In this document: one piece after another, positions 9,267 to 17,856 of the stretch | How the letters are laid out: each line of letters opens with the position of its first letter | How positions within the stretch are numbered: position 1 is the stretch's first letter | Assembly: GCF_020164595.1 (NCBI RefSeq) | Contig: NZ_JAIQZE010000008.1 | Coordinates: 1 to 64,000 of the forward strand | DNA from: Psychroflexus longus | Lineage (GTDB): Bacteria; Bacteroidota; Bacteroidia; Flavobacteriales; Flavobacteriaceae | Direction: 5' to 3' | Length of the DNA: 64,000 bases | Notes under the pieces: model-generated | The model's database searches: none | Told to the model about the DNA's origin: nothing | The model's input: the letters and a program-made list of their open reading frames with translations, nothing else | Made by a program: the position numbers and the translations under genes

Positions 9267-11237
9267 TTATTCATTCCAAAGATCGGGAATAAGTTCATAC
9301 CCGGTAGCGCCTAAAGGTTTTTGATCGTAGGGGTTTAATTTTTCTGTATGTACGTCATACAATCGCTTTGCTGTTTTTTTAATCGCTTCAACCATATGTG
9401 GATAAGGACGATCGGTTACATCTATGATTCCGCAATTATAATTTTCACCATCGTAGCTTCTTCCGGTTAAATCCTGATCAGCCCATTGAAAATACCCAAC
9501 ACCGATTAAGCCAGGATGACTAAAAGCTTGTTCAGTATAATGTCTGTAAGCAACACCGCGCTCCTCTTGATTTTTGACTTGTACCAAAGCCTGAGCCATT
9601 CCTCTATTGACATTTCCTGTGTGATATTCCCCTATAAGCATGGGTAAATCTATCACTTCACTAATTCTATCCATCGTTTCTACTGGAGGAACAACTTCAT
9701 AGGCATTAAAACTAAACACATCGAAAACGTCTTTACACATGTTTAGAATCTCGTTCTCCGGAACTTCTCCAAATCGTATTCCTAAAGTGAGGTGATTGGG
9801 ATCGTATTTTCTTACCGAAGCTTCCACGGTTTGGAGAAATATTTTAAACGTGTCAAAGATAAAGGCCTTACGCCTTTCTGGGGTATCCCCTTCAGCTAGA
9901 TGGTTTATCAAAGCTTGCTTAATAGGCTTATCATCATTTTCGGCTAGAATCAAGTCACATAATCTCGATTCCTGACCTAGCCATGAGGGCTCGTTTCCGG
10001 TAAAATAGCCTATCAACCATTTGTTATCCATGTATGGAGAAACTGTCTTCTTAACAGCCTCTTCGGTTTTGATTTGAAAGTCCGATGCATAGACATCTAC
10101 AAGTCCCATTACCCCTTCGTTTATACCAAGGCCAGAAAGTTGTAGCATAAATGGTTTTTGATTCATATCTATCACCTCCTTGCTGCTCCAGTTAGCTATG
10201 GTATTAAGTCCCCAGTTAGACATTCTCTTAATGATCATTTCTCGGGATTTGATAGGATATTCATCTCCAAAGCGACGATGCAAGTTCCAGGTTCCAAAGG
10301 AAACTGTATTAGGGGTTTTCGGATCGTAACCCATACCTTCCGGAGGTAGTTTCTTTATGAAACCAGAACGGTCACGCTTATCCAGTCTATTCACCTGACC
10401 TCCATTTCCTGGGGCTACACAATCTACACCAAGAGACAAAAACTGATAACCTTCCGGATCGACAAACCACCACTTTCCATCTACCTTTTGTGTTCTAAAA
10501 AAACCTGTGCCTTCTACTTTTGCATTCAGGTAGCCGCCATATTTGGAATAATTAAAATTCTCTTTTTCACTTAAGCTCTCTTCTTCAGTTTTCCAGGCAG
10601 TTTCTAACTGTTCTAGAGATTTGATTTTCTCATCAAAGTGCAATAGATTGGACTGACCAAATTCGTCTACAATAGGTGTTTCACCAAGATATTCATCACC
10701 AGGATCTTCTTTGTGTAAACTTATGGACCGCAACTCAAATGACGGGTTTCCAATTGGAGCGTGCATCCTGATTCCAATAGAATCTACCCCTTTGAGAGGT
10801 ACACGGTCTCCACCTAAATTAAACCAACCGGTATAGCGTGGCTTATTCATGGTTCCGGCAATATCATTTGCTGCATCGGGAAGTTGCCTGTAAAAACGTA
10901 ATGGAATCGCCTGTTTAATCCAGCCACCGGGAGCATAACTCATAACTCGAAGATCGTTGTATCCAGAATCTGTAGTAAAGCCGACCTGAAATCGCTGCGG
11001 AGTACTAATCATCATTTCAAGTAAAACAAAATTATAATCGCTCCAGTTTGTCTCTAATTCAGGATTTATATCTTTTAATGCAAATTTTTCTCCCGAAACA
11101 GTTTTAGTACTATCAAATTGAATTTTGAATGATTTGTCAACAGATTCATCACATCCTAAAAATGACATGCCAACCACAGCGAGGACGATAACAAATAATA
11201 AAAAATTATTCTCGATTGCGTATTTAATCTTATTCAT
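9267..11237 (-). CDS. agarase-like glycoside hydrolase (GH-A clan, GH50-like), lipoprotein
   Basis: A 656-residue predicted polysaccharide hydrolase with a lipoprotein signal (lipobox FLGC, about residue 29), so probably anchored in the envelope. An N-terminal beta-sandwich-like region (about 40-190) precedes a TIM barrel that opens with KWWFVDPEGYQFLSLGVD, a phrase typical of GH50 beta-agarases and relatives. Likely catalytic residues are Glu416 in TGNEPSW (acid/base) and Glu537 in LIGEYHTG (nucleophile), spaced as in GH-A enzymes. Substrate could be agarose, porphyran-type oligosaccharide or another red-algal galactan; I cannot separate these. There is no SusC/SusD pair, sulfatase or sugar transporter beside it, so it is an orphan rather than part of a visible utilisation locus. 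Confidence 0.75.
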   Translation of the reverse strand: MNKIKYAIENNFLLFVIVLAVVGMSFLGCDESVDKSFKIQFDSTKTVSGEKFALKDINPELETNWSDYNFVLLEMMISTPQRFQVGFTTDSGYNDLRVMSYAPGGWIKQAIPLRFYRQLPDAANDIAGTMNKPRYTGWFNLGGDRVPLKGVDSIGIRMHAPIGNPSFELRSISLHKEDPGDEYLGETPIVDEFGQSNLLHFDEKIKSLEQLETAWKTEEESLSEKENFNYSKYGGYLNAKVEGTGFFRTQKVDGKWWFVDPEGYQFLSLGVDCVAPGNGGQVNRLDKRDRSGFIKKLPPEGMGYDPKTPNTVSFGTWNLHRRFGDEYPIKSREMIIKRMSNWGLNTIANWSSKEVIDMNQKPFMLQLSGLGINEGVMGLVDVYASDFQIKTEEAVKKTVSPYMDNKWLIGYFTGNEPSWLGQESRLCDLILAENDDKPIKQALINHLAEGDTPERRKAFIFDTFKIFLQTVEASVRKYDPNHLTLGIRFGEVPENEILNMCKDVFDVFSFNAYEVVPPVETMDRISEVIDLPMLIGEYHTGNVNRGMAQALVQVKNQEERGVAYRHYTEQAFSHPGLIGVGYFQWADQDLTGRSYDGENYNCGIIDVTDRPYPHMVEAIKKTAKRLYDVHTEKLNPYDQKPLGATGYELIPDLWNE

Positions 11238-11448
11238 AAGTTTATTCTATATAATTCAATGTTTGTCTCCAAAATTATCTATAGACTATTCAGAAGCCCT
11301 TAAATTTTTTTCGTTTTCAGTTCCTCCTAATATTTTAATAAAAAGGAAAATGCATCTCTCACTTTATTAAGGCAGACAAGATGAGTTTTTATTGTACTTT
11401 AGTTAATAACTTTTGGATTGCAAGTATACCAAACTTTAAAAAACTCTT

Positions 11449-11724
11449 ATGCACTATATCCTATTTTACAAAGCTGTTGAAAATTATATTGAAAAGCGAG
11501 CACCCTACAGAGAGGAACATTTAAAACTGATAGAGTCATTTTACAGTCAAGGGGATTTACTCATGGCAGGAGCACTTGATGATCCTGCTACCGGTGGTGC
11601 ATTTATCTTCAAAGGAGATAGCACAGAAAAAGCAGAGGAATTTGCCAACAAAGATCCCTATGTCAAAAACGGACTGATAACCGAATGGGAAGTTCGTCCC
11701 TGGACTGTAGTCATTGGTAGTTGA
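11449..11724 (+). CDS. YciI family protein
   Basis: A 91-residue protein with a ferredoxin-like alpha/beta pattern and the YciI hallmarks: YREEHLKL (conserved His), GDLLMAGALDDP (conserved Asp) and the C-terminal DPYVKNGLITEWEVRPW. YciI proteins are small cytoplasmic dimers, some of which act as enzymes on chlorinated or epoxide compounds; most are of unknown function. It starts at an ATG 211 bp from the divergent glycoside hydrolase. Confidence 0.88.
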   Translation: MHYILFYKAVENYIEKRAPYREEHLKLIESFYSQGDLLMAGALDDPATGGAFIFKGDSTEKAEEFANKDPYVKNGLITEWEVRPWTVVIGS

Positions 11725-11745
11725 AATTAATTAGGTTAATGAAGT

Positions 11746-11949
11746 TTAATATTTCTTTTTATGTGTAACCCAAAACATCCTAAAGAAAAATAAACTATAA
11801 ATTGAAAATCCTATAAAAGTGAAAGGTTTAGAGGATTCTTCAGGAAGAAAGAATGAGTAATAAAAATGGATACTAAGTGATGCCAGCCCAATTAAATAAA
11901 TGCATTTAAATAGCCAATGTTCTTCTTTTAAAAATTCCATACCAGTCAT
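11746..11949 (-). CDS. small hypothetical membrane protein
   Basis: A 67-residue protein with two hydrophobic segments (about 12-33 and 42-60), aromatic-rich, ending in WVTHKKKY. Start at the ATG (MTGMEF); the Met at position 4 is an alternative. It lies between a YciI gene and a serine hydrolase gene, 84 bp upstream of the latter on the same strand. No family recognised; coding status rests on topology and an uninterrupted frame. Confidence 0.5.
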   Translation of the reverse strand: MTGMEFLKEEHWLFKCIYLIGLASLSIHFYYSFFLPEESSKPFTFIGFSIYSLFFFRMFWVTHKKKY

Positions 11950-12033
11950 TTGATCTTTTTAAAATTTAAGTAATTCTACAAATAAAGCATTAACACAATT
12001 AAAGCATTTTGGTAAATCTCACTGCTTAACGAA

Positions 12034-13170
12034 TTAGTTAGACGCTTGCTGCAATAACCTCATCACATCATCAATTTTTGAATTATCGATCCAGCGGGTT
12101 ACGACTATTAAGTCATTTTCCTCATCGATGACGATATAGTTACCACCAAAACCTGCAGCATAATAAACCTCTTTAGAAACGCCTTCCCAGCTTCCTTGAC
12201 TGTTGTTCCACCACAGATATCCGTAATCTGGTTTTGCCCGAGAAGACTTTTGAACGCTTTTTACCCAGTTTTCTGAAATCAACTGCTGGTTTTTCCATTT
12301 TCCATTTCTTAAAAACAGTAAACCAAACCTGGCATGATCCAGAGTATTGATAAAGATCCCACCTCCAAAATGTCCGCCACCACTCACCGACTGCATTTGC
12401 AAACCATCCACATTAACGTAAGAATTAGGATAGCCCAGCCATCTCCAGGTGGTGGAAGCACCAATCGGATCCATAATTTCCTCTTTCAAGACCTGAGGTA
12501 ATGGTTTTCTCCAAACCTGTAAAAGCGAGTAAGCCAGAACATTAACTCTGACGTCGTTGTACTTGTAATGCGTTCCGGGTTCATACAATTGCCGAGCTCT
12601 CCAATCGTCAGCAGAACCTTCTTTAGGAGGTCGGTCGGCCCAATCATAAAGTCCAAATTGTTGTCCGGACCAGTCTGAAGATTGAGTCAATAAATGATCC
12701 CAAGTAATCTTTTGATTGTGTTCGCCTTCAAAAGTACCATCCCAAATATAATCTCGAGCTTTATCATTTACATTACGAATTAACTTACGATCCAAAGCTA
12801 ATCCTGCTACAGTTGACAAATAACTTTTGGCGACGCTAAAGGTCATATCCACACGCTCAACATCTCCCCACTCCGCAACGATATATCCATCCTTAATAAT
12901 CAAACCTGCTGTACCACCCCTTTCTTTGGTTTTGCCTAAAATTTCAAAATCAGGTTCTCTGGAAAAAGCCTTTATGATGGCTATTCTCAAATCTTTATTA
13001 ACTGAGTTTTCATATTCAGAAGCTGTTGTTACAGCGCTATCTAACAAAACAGGATTTAATCCTAGTTCTTTAGCCGACTTCCGTTCCCAGTCTTGATTTG
13101 GATAATACTGAGCTGATACAAGATTTGAACAAAAAAGTAGAAGACTTATAAAAGTGAGTAAAAATTTCAT
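12034..13170 (-). CDS. serine hydrolase, class C beta-lactamase / transpeptidase-like
   Basis: A 378-residue secreted protein with a signal peptide (MKFLLTFISLLLFCSNLVSA). Active-site motifs of the beta-lactamase-related family are SVAK (Ser112, Lys115) and YKYN (Tyr as general base, near residue 192). The C-terminal half has the alternating Gly-rich strands expected (GGGHFGGGIFINTLDH, DYGYLWWNN). Relatives include class C beta-lactamases, D,D-peptidases, esterases and 6-aminohexanoate-dimer hydrolases; the last group often has a similar layout. No drug-resistance role should be inferred. It stands alone. Confidence 0.85.
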   Translation of the reverse strand: MKFLLTFISLLLFCSNLVSAQYYPNQDWERKSAKELGLNPVLLDSAVTTASEYENSVNKDLRIAIIKAFSREPDFEILGKTKERGGTAGLIIKDGYIVAEWGDVERVDMTFSVAKSYLSTVAGLALDRKLIRNVNDKARDYIWDGTFEGEHNQKITWDHLLTQSSDWSGQQFGLYDWADRPPKEGSADDWRARQLYEPGTHYKYNDVRVNVLAYSLLQVWRKPLPQVLKEEIMDPIGASTTWRWLGYPNSYVNVDGLQMQSVSGGGHFGGGIFINTLDHARFGLLFLRNGKWKNQQLISENWVKSVQKSSRAKPDYGYLWWNNSQGSWEGVSKEVYYAAGFGGNYIVIDEENDLIVVTRWIDNSKIDDVMRLLQQASN

Positions 13171-13326
13171 CGTAAGTTTAAAATAAGTTAGGAGTTGAAA
13201 TTATTCATAAAATTTGAATTAGCTAAATCTCAGTTTGTAAATATTTATGATGAAGTTTATAATACGAAATATAATTAAGCTTAACTGTTCTTATGTATTT
13301 TGAGTTTTCCTAAAAAAGAAACAAAC

Positions 13327-14475
13327 ATGAAAAACCAGAAACATCTTTTTGATCTGCCTAAAGACTTGCATTACTTAAATGGAGCATACATGTCTCCAAA
13401 CCTTAAATCTGTCGAACAGGCAGGAATTAAGGGAATCTTGAGAAAATCTGATCCAACTTCCATCAAAGAACATGATTTCTTTGAACCTGCTGAAGAGGTT
13501 AAAATGCTTTTTGGAAAATTAATCAATAGCTCAGCTTCCCAAATTGCTCTAATTCCATCAGCTTCTTACGGATTGATGAATGCTATTCAAAACGTCCCAA
13601 TCAAGAAAGGTCAGCATGCGATCACGGTGAGTAAAGAGTTTCCGAGTGATCATTTGGCTTTGAGAAAATTCTGCGAAAAGAAAAATGCTGAACTTAAAAT
13701 TATAGATCCCCCTAAATCCATTGTAGGAAGAACTCAAAAATGGACAGAAGATATTCTAGAACATATCAATGAGGATACTGCCGTGGTCGTTATGTCTGCT
13801 ATTCACTGGATGGAAGGTCTAAAGTTCGATTTGAAAGCCATTGGAGAAAAGTGTCGCCAGACTAATACTTATTTTATAGTTGACGGATCGCAATCTGTAG
13901 GAGCGCTGCCCCTGGATGTTCAGGAGTTTAAAATTGATGCCTTAATTTGTGCGACCTACAAATGGCTTTTGGGTCCCTACTCCTCTGGTTTGGCTTATTA
14001 CAGTGAAAAATATAATGATGGTGAACCTATAGAACATTCATGGATGACCAGGAAAGGCAGTTATGATTTTAGAAAACTCACGGCTTATCCCAGAGAATAT
14101 GGAGAGGGTGCCATGCGCTATAATGTTGGTGAGTTTAGTAATTTTATTGCCTTGCCGATGCTAAAGTCCGCATTGGAGCAGATTCTCGATTGGGGTGTTG
14201 AAAGTATTCAAACCTATTGTTTTGACTTGCTTAAGCCTTTAAGAGACTTTCTGAAAGAAAAAGATCTAGAAAAGGACGAAGATGCTAGGGTTAGTTCACA
14301 TTTATATGGCATGTACCTGCCGCCCAAACTTAAGACTTCCCAACTAAAAGAAGACTTCAAGGCTCATAAGATTCATGTTTCCACCAGAGAGGATTACATC
14401 AGAATTTCGCCTCATGTTTATAACGATAACCATGATATAAGTGAATTGATTAAAGTTTTGGGCAAGCACATTTGA
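13327..14475 (+). CDS. aminotransferase class V (PLP-dependent)
   Basis: A 382-residue fold-type I PLP enzyme. Lys212 in CATYKWLLGP is the expected PLP Schiff-base lysine, and Asp186 in IVDGSQSVG binds the pyridine nitrogen. SAIHWMEG near 157-164 is the typical preceding strand. Class V members act as aminotransferases, cysteine desulfurases or kynureninase-like enzymes; the lack of a mobile Cys loop argues against desulfurase. The frame also opens 27 bp upstream at a TTG, but the ATG at 13327 (MKNQKHLFDLP) fits family N-termini. Upstream gene is divergent. Confidence 0.85.
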   Translation: MKNQKHLFDLPKDLHYLNGAYMSPNLKSVEQAGIKGILRKSDPTSIKEHDFFEPAEEVKMLFGKLINSSASQIALIPSASYGLMNAIQNVPIKKGQHAITVSKEFPSDHLALRKFCEKKNAELKIIDPPKSIVGRTQKWTEDILEHINEDTAVVVMSAIHWMEGLKFDLKAIGEKCRQTNTYFIVDGSQSVGALPLDVQEFKIDALICATYKWLLGPYSSGLAYYSEKYNDGEPIEHSWMTRKGSYDFRKLTAYPREYGEGAMRYNVGEFSNFIALPMLKSALEQILDWGVESIQTYCFDLLKPLRDFLKEKDLEKDEDARVSSHLYGMYLPPKLKTSQLKEDFKAHKIHVSTREDYIRISPHVYNDNHDISELIKVLGKHI

Positions 14476-14770
14476 GTGTGATTTTAATTTCAGAAAATAT
14501 ATTTTAAAACTTTAATTGATCGATAATAACTTTAGTTGATCTTCTATCAAAGCTGAAGACTTTACATCAACGAAAAGCATTAAGCAATGTATTGTGACTG
14601 ATGAAGTGAACGGTGTCAAAATCATAAGAAATTAAAAATAGAAAATACACAACATTTAATAGCTGGTGAGATCGCATTGATTAACTCATAAACTAAATAA
14701 AAAAACACTGCGATTTAAAAGCTATTTGAGGAATTGAATGGATATTCATATAAGATTTAAACTCATAAAA
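14476..14770. other. intergenic, with a possible coding remnant
   Basis: Between two plus-strand genes. A frame around 14550-14632 encodes a plausible peptide ending VTDEVNGVKIIRN but has no proper start and is cut upstream by stops, so it may be a gene fragment. No terminator or promoter stands out. Confidence 0.3.
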
Positions 14771-15223
14771 ATGCATTTTAAAAAATTGACTGACGAGCGT
14801 GTTTTTGATGTTGCTGACTATGTGCAGGCATACTTTTCCAAGTATAAAAATGAAAAAATTGAGCTTTTTCTTGGCTGTGATAGCCAAAATCGTTTACAAA
14901 CTACCTATGCAACGACTTTAGTTTTTAATGTGGCTTCAACGGGTTGCCATGTCATCTATAGGAAAGAGGTCGTTCCAATGATTACTGATATGTGGACAAG
15001 GCTTTGGGGTGAGGCGGAGCGCTCTGTGGAAACCGCTTTGTATTTGCGGGAACACAATATAGAAATCGATACAATTGACCTGGATTATAACGAAAATCCT
15101 AAATACAAATCGAATAAATTGGTCACTGCTGCTGTAGGTTATGTAGAATCGCTTGGTTTTAAAGCAAGAATAAAGCCTCACCTCCTTCCCGCGGTATATG
15201 CCGCAGACCATATTGTAGGGTAA
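14771..15223 (+). CDS. RNase H-like protein of the YkuK/DUF458 family
   Basis: A 150-residue protein. The strand LFLGCDSQN near residue 35 supplies the first Asp of an RNase H-type fold, EAERSVETALYL and IDLDYNENP supply further acidic residues, and the C-terminus PAVYAADHIVG ends in the conserved ADHIV. Bacillus YkuK defines the family; a nuclease activity is presumed from the fold. An upstream ATG at 14738 exists, but family proteins start close to the MHFKKL Met, which I chose. It converges on tRNA-Asp. Confidence 0.82.
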   Translation: MHFKKLTDERVFDVADYVQAYFSKYKNEKIELFLGCDSQNRLQTTYATTLVFNVASTGCHVIYRKEVVPMITDMWTRLWGEAERSVETALYLREHNIEIDTIDLDYNENPKYKSNKLVTAAVGYVESLGFKARIKPHLLPAVYAADHIVG

Positions 15224-15234
15224 AAAAAATGTTC

Positions 15235-15268
15235 AAAATAAAAAAGCCCTTCCTGTTGGGAAAGACTT
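15235..15268 (-). terminator. terminator after tRNA-Asp
   Basis: On the minus strand AAGTCTTTCC and GGAAGGGCTT form a 10-bp stem (with G-T pairs) and a short CAACA-type loop, followed by six T. It ends the tRNA-Asp transcript and lies just beyond the stop of the convergent DUF458 gene. Confidence 0.75.
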
Positions 15269-15336
15269 CTAGCGGTTTAATTTTCTAAACCTAAGAATGC
15301 TTTTACACATTCACAACACAACTTCTTCAAAAAAAG

Positions 15337-15410
15337 CGGTCTGGACGAGACTCGAACTCGCGACCCCCTGCGTGACAGGCAGGTATTCTAACCAACTGAA
15401 CTACCAGACC
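15337..15410 (-). tRNA. tRNA-Asp (anticodon GTC)
   Basis: Read on the minus strand: acceptor GGTCTGG pairs with CCAGACC, D arm TAGTTCAGTTGGTTAGAA, anticodon loop CTGTCAC with GTC, T-loop TTCGAGT, discriminator G. 74 nt, CCA not encoded. Confidence 0.97.
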
Positions 15411-15428
15411 GTTGCTTAATTGCGAGTG

Positions 15429-15459
15429 CAAATATAAACCCAATTTTTGATTACACAAA
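15429..15459 (-). promoter_or_regulatory. promoter of tRNA-Asp
   Basis: On the minus strand TTTG (15456-15459) and TATATTTG (15429-15436) are 19 bp apart, a good match to the Bacteroidetes promoter. The tRNA begins 18 bp after the -7 box. Confidence 0.8.
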
Positions 15460-15494
15460 CATGTTTTGACAAAATAATTAGGCAAAATTTGATG

Positions 15495-16424
15495 CTAAGA
15501 CTTTAGCTTCTGTTTTTCAACTAAATAAGTCGATAAAATTTTTTCAAAATCTTTTCGAATATCTGCTTCAACGTATCTGATTCTATATTTTGCACAAGTC
15601 AGCTTTACTTCCTGAATAAATTCTGACATCTTTTCTACATATTCTTTTTGGATTTGCTGCGTATGCAAATCTATTTTAGATCCAGTTTCAAGATCAAAAA
15701 ACCGCTTTGGAGCTTCATCAAATTCAAAATTGACTTCTGTTTTATGATCTAAAGTGTGAAATAGGATCACTTGGTGTTTATTGTACTTAAGATGCCTCAG
15801 TGCTTCAAATAAATCTCCTCTGGATAAATCTGCCTGAAATAAATCTGTAAATAAAAAAACAAGCGAACGCCGTTTAAGTTTTTCTGCAATTTCATGGAGA
15901 AATTGATAAGTATTGGTTTTTGTGTTTTGCTGCTGTGTATTAATACTTTTTTCAAGCTCATTATAGATCATATTGTAGTGCAGGCCACTCCCCTTTTCTG
16001 TTGCCTGAAACCTTAGCTCTTCATCATAAATAGACAAGCCTACTGCGTCTCTCTGCCGATTGAGCAGTTGCATGATAGCTGCTATCGATAGCGCAGAAAA
16101 GCTTAGCTTATCCAGACTGGATATAGATGGAGATGAAACTTCTGGATAATACATGGAAGCCGATTGATCTAGAATGAAATGACATCTAAGGTTGGTCTCT
16201 TCTTCGAATTTCTTGGTGTAGAGCTTATCGGTCTTACCATACAGCTTCCAATCTATATGTCTGGTACTTTCTCCTGTATTATAAAGCTTATGCTCAGCAA
16301 ACTCAGCAGAATATCCATGAAACGGACTTTTGTGAATACCAGAAATGAAACCCTCAACAACTTGAGAAGCTAATAGAGGAAGATTGGCAATGTTTGACTC
16401 TCGAAGAGAATTTTTAAGGTCCAT
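15495..16424 (-). CDS. DUF58 domain protein
   Basis: A 309-residue cytoplasmic protein of the DUF58 family. The hallmark HIDWKLYGKTDKLYTK (residues about 57-72) precedes a von Willebrand factor A-like fold whose MIDAS-type motif is DQSASM. Such proteins are usually encoded with a MoxR AAA ATPase and BatA/B membrane proteins and are thought to act in envelope or chaperone-like assembly, but none of those partners is here, so this copy is separate. It lies 67 bp after the thioredoxin gene on the same strand, with a terminator in between. Confidence 0.87.
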   Translation of the reverse strand: MDLKNSLRESNIANLPLLASQVVEGFISGIHKSPFHGYSAEFAEHKLYNTGESTRHIDWKLYGKTDKLYTKKFEEETNLRCHFILDQSASMYYPEVSSPSISSLDKLSFSALSIAAIMQLLNRQRDAVGLSIYDEELRFQATEKGSGLHYNMIYNELEKSINTQQQNTKTNTYQFLHEIAEKLKRRSLVFLFTDLFQADLSRGDLFEALRHLKYNKHQVILFHTLDHKTEVNFEFDEAPKRFFDLETGSKIDLHTQQIQKEYVEKMSEFIQEVKLTCAKYRIRYVEADIRKDFEKILSTYLVEKQKLKS

Positions 16425-16435
16425 AGTTATCAGAA

Positions 16436-16468
16436 ATAAAAAAGGCTTGGTAAATTTACCAAGCCTTT
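16436..16468 (-). terminator. terminator of trxA
   Basis: A perfect 28-bp palindrome (AAAGGCTTGGTAAA and complement, 16441-16468) is followed by T residues on the minus strand. It lies just after the thioredoxin stop, so the DUF58 gene downstream needs its own promoter. Confidence 0.85.
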
Positions 16469-16491
16469 AAATTATATAACCTTATTGAAAA

Positions 16492-16809
16492 TTACAATAG
16501 GTTTTCAATAGCTTCTTTGTAAGTATGTTTTTGTGCAACTCCTACTTGACGATTTACCATTTCTCCATCCTTAAATAAGAGAACTGTTGGTATATTTCTT
16601 ACACCATATTTTGCAGCAAATTCTTGGTTTTGATCAACATCCATCTTCGCAACTACTGCTTTTCCTTCATATTCGGAACTTAGTTCATCTATAATTGGAC
16701 CTACCATTCTACATGGTCCACACCAAGCTGCCCAAAAATCAACCAAAACCGGCTTATCGCTTTGTAATACTTTCTCTTGAAAATCTTTATCTGTTACTTC
16801 TAGTGTCAT
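16492..16809 (-). CDS. trxA: thioredoxin
   Basis: A 105-residue classical thioredoxin. The active site WCGPC (Cys30, Cys33) and the cis-Pro strand NIPTVLLFKDGE are intact. It reduces disulfides in cytoplasmic proteins using electrons from thioredoxin reductase, which is not in this window. It has its own terminator and follows a redoxin gene by 95 bp on the same strand. Confidence 0.96.
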   Translation of the reverse strand: MTLEVTDKDFQEKVLQSDKPVLVDFWAAWCGPCRMVGPIIDELSSEYEGKAVVAKMDVDQNQEFAAKYGVRNIPTVLLFKDGEMVNRQVGVAQKHTYKEAIENLL

Positions 16810-16904
16810 AATTATAATGTTTTATACAAAATTAGGTTTTGTCGTGGGATATACAACTTAATAATATATTAATTAATCTTATTTAAGAATCAGTGCGCCT
16901 TATG

Positions 16905-17465
16905 TTAATAACTTCTCCATTTGATATTACAGCCCATACTTGGTTTTTGGTGCTCAGGCACTGGTCTATTGTTTAAAAGTGCATCTAGAGCTTCCCTTAT
17001 ACTTCTCCCAGAAGTTGGGATTCCATTTTTTGGCCTAGAGTCATCAAGCTGACCTCTATAGACTAATTTCAGACTTTCATCAAACACATAAAAATCTGGA
17101 GTGCAGGCGGCGTTATATGCTCTTGCCACCTCTTGACTTTCATCATAAAGATAAGGAAATGGATAATTGAGCTGCCTTGCCGTTTTAAACATTTGGTCTG
17201 GATGATCTTGTGGATAAGCCTTTACGTCATTACTTGAAATCGCTACAAAACTAAATCCTAAAATTCTATAATCGTTTGCTAACCTAACGACCTCATCGTT
17301 GACGTGTTTTACATAAGGACAATGGTTACAGATGAACATGATAATTGTTCCTTTTTCTCCTCGAAGTTTTTCTAAAGAAAGAAGGGAACGAGAAATGCTG
17401 TCTGGAAGTTCAAAATTTGGAGCTTGTGTACCAAGCTTCAACATTTTAGAAGGAGTTAAAGACAT
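16905..17465 (-). CDS. thioredoxin-family redoxin (AhpC/TSA-like)
   Basis: A 186-residue protein with a thioredoxin-like fold: LGTQAPNFELPD at the start, then FICNHCPYVKH with a CNHC pair followed by Pro, the cis-Pro region AACTPDFYVFD, and RGQLDDSRP. This architecture is frequent in Bacteroidetes and annotated as thioredoxin or redoxin family; the role is probably thiol-disulfide exchange or peroxide reduction, without direct evidence. There is no signal peptide, so it is likely cytoplasmic. Confidence 0.85.
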   Translation of the reverse strand: MSLTPSKMLKLGTQAPNFELPDSISRSLLSLEKLRGEKGTIIMFICNHCPYVKHVNDEVVRLANDYRILGFSFVAISSNDVKAYPQDHPDQMFKTARQLNYPFPYLYDESQEVARAYNAACTPDFYVFDESLKLVYRGQLDDSRPKNGIPTSGRSIREALDALLNNRPVPEHQKPSMGCNIKWRSY

Positions 17466-17493
17466 TATTTTTTATTTTGATACCAAATTTAAA

Positions 17494-17521
17494 CAAAAAA
17501 GCTATCGTTTCCGATAGCTTT
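17494..17521 (-). terminator. terminator of the nusB-DUF1573-yajC operon
   Basis: AAAGCTATCG and CGATAGCTTT form a 10-bp stem with a short loop (17498-17521), followed by six T on the minus strand. It sits between the yajC stop and the redoxin start. Confidence 0.85.
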
Positions 17522-17545
17522 ATAATCACTTAATTCCCAAGAAAA

Positions 17546-17851
17546 TTATTTCTTTTCTTCTTTCTTTTCCTTTACAGGAGCATTTATTTTTTGAGTAAGC
17601 TCGTAGGATAAAGCAGACTTATCAAAAGTCATTTTCCCAGATCCTGTTTCAAGTATCACAGCGTCTAACTTTTCACTGATATCAGCTACTTTTCCATGCA
17701 ACCCACTTTTGGTAATAATTTTATCTCCACGCTTGATGGATTCTATAAAACTTTTTTCTTTCTTCTGTTTCTTCATTTGAGGCCTTATCATAAAAAAATA
17801 AAGCACTACAAAAATTAAAACTAGAGGTAATAAACTTCCTATTTGATCCAT
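17546..17851 (-). CDS. yajC: preprotein translocase subunit YajC
   Basis: A 101-residue protein with one N-terminal transmembrane helix (about 6-24) and the family motif FFMIRPQMKKQKK, followed by a small beta domain (GDKIITKSGLHGKVADI). YajC associates with SecDF in the inner membrane and aids protein export. It follows the DUF1573 gene by 5 bp and nusB further upstream, an order common in Flavobacteriaceae, and ends at a terminator. Confidence 0.93.
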   Translation of the reverse strand: MDQIGSLLPLVLIFVVLYFFMIRPQMKKQKKEKSFIESIKRGDKIITKSGLHGKVADISEKLDAVILETGSGKMTFDKSALSYELTQKINAPVKEKKEEKK

Positions 17852-17856
17852 AAAAG

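Noticed and set aside
12034-13170. Possible antibiotic-resistance beta-lactamase
   Set aside because: SxxK and YxN are shared by many serine hydrolases; length and Trp-rich C-terminus fit esterase or amide hydrolase relatives equally well.
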